Positions 4,688 through 6,344 of a stretch of 6,344 nucleotides of DNA are shown here, one piece after another. The notes under the pieces are model-generated. The model was not told the origin of the DNA. It was given only the letters and a program-made list of their open reading frames with translations, and searched no databases. How positions within the stretch are numbered: the first letter of the stretch is position 1; every line of letters begins with the position of its first letter. Made by a program: the position numbers and the translations under genes. This stretch comes from Parafilimonas sp. (lineage in GTDB: Bacteria > Bacteroidota > Bacteroidia > Chitinophagales > Chitinophagaceae): assembly GCA_025927795.1 (NCBI GenBank), contig JAICKT010000261.1, positions 1-6,344 on the forward strand, given 5' to 3'.

Positions 4688-5770
4688 ATGAGGCGTTTGG
4701 TTTTTTTTCTTCTGATATTTCCTTTGTTGTTACAGGCACAAAGCAAAAAGGCTTTTTTAATTACAGGTAAATTAAAATCAGTGCCTGAAAATGCACAGGT
4801 GCTTCTGCTCGGTTTTAATGGCACAGATACAATAACGCAAACGAATGTGCAAAAAGGTGTTTTTGTTTTGAAAGGAACTGTTGAAAATACAGATGCGCGT
4901 ATCATTCTTTTTCCGTCGCTGCAGCGGCGTATGGTTTTATTTATGGGAAATGATACCGTAAATATTAATGGCGCCAGTGAAAGCGATGTTACTATAAGCG
5001 GCTCTCCAAGCAACCTGGATTATGAGGAATTTATTTATGACATAAAACCGCTGAATGATTATGTTGAGTTCTACCGCAATCAAATGATGAGTGCAACCAC
5101 ACAGGGCTTACATGATTCTGCATTGATTGAATTGAACACGGCTTATAACATGTATCAAAATGCAATTGACCGTTTTATTGCGCGCAAAAAAAGTTCGCCG
5201 GTTGCTGCGCTACTGCTTGCATATAGTTATGATACAGATCCTAACCGTGATGTGTTATTGCTTGAAAAAAGATATAACCAGCTTGATACTTTTGCACTGC
5301 AAAGTAAGTTTGCACAAAACCTTGCCAATGTAATTAAAGAAGATAAAGTTGGTGCTGTGGGAACGCAGAGTTTAGATTTTACACAAACCGATACAGCCGG
5401 TAAAAAAGTTTCGCTTTCTCAGTTTAAAGGCAAATATGTGTTAGTTGATTTTTGGGCGAGCTGGTGCAGACCTTGCCGCATGGAAAATCCGAATGTTGTT
5501 GCCGCATACAATAAATACAAAGACAAAAATTTTACAGTATTAGGTGTTTCTCTTGATGCTGAAAAAAATAACTGGCTGCAGGCAATTCATTCAGACGGTT
5601 TAGCGTGGACACAGGTAAGCGATTTAAAACAATTTCAAAATGCAGTTGCAGAATTATACCACATAAAAGAAATTCCGCAGAATATTTTAATTGATCCTTC
5701 CGGCAAAATTGTTGGCAAAAATTTACGCGGTGATGCGCTTGAGCAAAAGCTGAATGAATTATTGCAGTAG
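4688..5770 (+). CDS. Exported TlpA-like thiol-disulfide protein with N-terminal DUF4369
   Basis: A 360-residue periplasmic thioredoxin-fold protein, probably a disulfide reductase or isomerase of the TlpA/ResA type; the client protein is unknown. Residues 1-17 form a signal peptide (MRR, then a Leu/Phe-rich core ending LLLQA) with likely cleavage before QSKK; no lipobox Cys is seen. Residues about 22-108 are beta-rich and match the DUF4369 module (ITGKL...VLLLGFNG, FVLKGTVEN). A helical middle part spans roughly 110-215. The thioredoxin domain runs from about 228: LSQFKGKYVLVDFWASWCRPC with the redox pair Cys260 and Cys263 (CRPC), then FTVLGVSLD and the cis-Pro at 330 in KEIPQNILIDPSGKIV. Both cysteines are intact. 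The DUF4369-TlpA build is typical of Bacteroidota. The gene lies 238 nt after trpA, probably as its own transcription unit. Confidence 0.93.
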   Translation: MRRLVFFLLIFPLLLQAQSKKAFLITGKLKSVPENAQVLLLGFNGTDTITQTNVQKGVFVLKGTVENTDARIILFPSLQRRMVLFMGNDTVNINGASESDVTISGSPSNLDYEEFIYDIKPLNDYVEFYRNQMMSATTQGLHDSALIELNTAYNMYQNAIDRFIARKKSSPVAALLLAYSYDTDPNRDVLLLEKRYNQLDTFALQSKFAQNLANVIKEDKVGAVGTQSLDFTQTDTAGKKVSLSQFKGKYVLVDFWASWCRPCRMENPNVVAAYNKYKDKNFTVLGVSLDAEKNNWLQAIHSDGLAWTQVSDLKQFQNAVAELYHIKEIPQNILIDPSGKIVGKNLRGDALEQKLNELLQ

Positions 5771-5907
5771 TAATTTCTAATTTAATAATTACAGAGTAAT
5801 TGTTGCGGCAATACAGCTAATAGTGATTGTATTTACGCAAGAAAATTTGTAAGTTAGCGGTCATTGTAGGTCGACCAGAAACAACATAATAAATTGACAA
5901 ATAGAAT
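5771..5907. other. Intergenic stretch before the VOC gene
   Basis: No reading frame or RNA gene is supported here. A small AT-rich hairpin, AATTAC (5787-5792), loop AGA, GTAATT (5796-5801), lies 16 nt after the TlpA-like stop and could mark its 3' end, but no T-run follows. A short inverted pair GCTAA (5816-5820) and TTAGC (5854-5858) is present further on. Near 5851-5880 the base composition becomes less AT-rich, heading into the next gene. Confidence 0.4.
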
Positions 5908-5925
5908 GTGGCAAAAAGTAAATTA

Positions 5926-6344
5926 ATGGAAATGCACAATGTAGGCATTGTTGTAGATTCACTTGACAGTGCAATTGAATTCTTCACGGAAATTGGATTG
6001 ACACTTGAAGGACGAATGATGGTTGAAGGTGAATGGGCAGGACGAGTAACTGGACTTGGCGACCAATCTGTTGAGGTAGCTATGATGGTTACTCCTGACG
6101 GACACTCTCGACTTGAACTTTCACAGTTTCTACGTCCGAAAACAATTGCTGATCACAGAACAAATCCTGTGAACTCACTTGGCTATCTAAGAGTAATGTT
6201 CAGGGTTGACAACCTTGATGAACTTTTGGTCAGACTTGAAAAACACGGTGCTAAAGTCGTTGATGAAGTTGTTCAGTTTGGTGACGTTTACAGACTCTGC
6301 TACATTCGTGGAGTAGAAGGATTGCTTATTGGTTTAGCTGAACA
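5926..6344 (+). CDS. VOC (glyoxalase/bleomycin-resistance fold) protein, 3' end missing
   Basis: The open frame continues to the window edge with 139 residues visible; from recall of similar proteins about 145 are expected, so only a few residues are missing. The start MEMHNVGIVVDSLDSAIEFFTE is the first beta-alpha module of the vicinal oxygen chelate fold, with His4 a probable metal ligand. SRLELSQF near 61-68 gives the matching Glu. The second module starts at LGYLRVMFRVDNLDELL and ends with YIRGVEGLLIGLAE. It resembles a group of uncharacterised VOC proteins with an EGEWAGRVTGL segment; the reaction (lyase, dioxygenase or drug binding) cannot be told. ATG 5926 was chosen; GTG 5908 in frame would add six residues, and TAG at 5902 closes the frame. 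Leu is mostly CTT here, while the neighbours use TTA/TTG, and GC is higher, which suggests a different origin. Confidence 0.85.
   Translation, partial: MEMHNVGIVVDSLDSAIEFFTEIGLTLEGRMMVEGEWAGRVTGLGDQSVEVAMMVTPDGHSRLELSQFLRPKTIADHRTNPVNSLGYLRVMFRVDNLDELLVRLEKHGAKVVDEVVQFGDVYRLCYIRGVEGLLIGLAE

Noticed and set aside
5816..5880. Integron attC-like site before the VOC gene
   Set aside because: GTTAGCGG and the short GCTAA/TTAGC inverted pair looked suggestive, but the conserved outer core sites are not both present and no integrase is in view.

Overview
The window looks like a chromosomal piece of a Bacteroidota genome, most likely Chitinophagaceae or a near relative (inferred, not proven). The reasons are low GC, mostly weak or absent Shine-Dalgarno sequences in front of good start codons, a trpF-trpB-trpA order, an exported DUF4369-thioredoxin (TlpA-like) protein, a GxxExxY protein, and intergenic repeats of kinds I associate with that phylum. 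All genes lie on the + strand.

Layout: (1) At 1-768 is trpF, whose 5' end is built from a pair of inverted palindromic repeats (arms near 7-24 and 108-135) and so carries an unusual N-terminal extension. (2) At 769-2450 is an accessory block inside the trp cluster: a phosphinothricin-type GNAT acetyltransferase (844-1335), an intact REP-associated tyrosine transposase (RAYT, 1413-1979) and a GxxExxY protein (1963-2421). Three copies of a two-hairpin REP unit punctuate the block at 774-830, 1335-1391 and, inverted, 1980-2031. (3) At 2451-4449 are trpB and trpA, 10 nt apart. (4) At 4450-4687 is a gene-free stretch holding a third kind of imperfect inverted repeat and a weak promoter candidate. 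(5) At 4688-5770 is an exported TlpA-like thiol-disulfide protein. (6) At 5926-6344 is a VOC-superfamily gene cut by the window edge, with a codon choice unlike its neighbours.

How it works together: TrpF, TrpB and TrpA are three enzymes of the end of tryptophan biosynthesis (PRA isomerisation, then the two subunits of tryptophan synthase). The RAYT is the probable source of, or handler for, the REP hairpins around it. The most unusual theme is that two unrelated repeat families have each become the N-terminal coding sequence of a gene (trpF and the GxxExxY gene), and that a complete RAYT/REP unit sits within an amino-acid biosynthesis operon.
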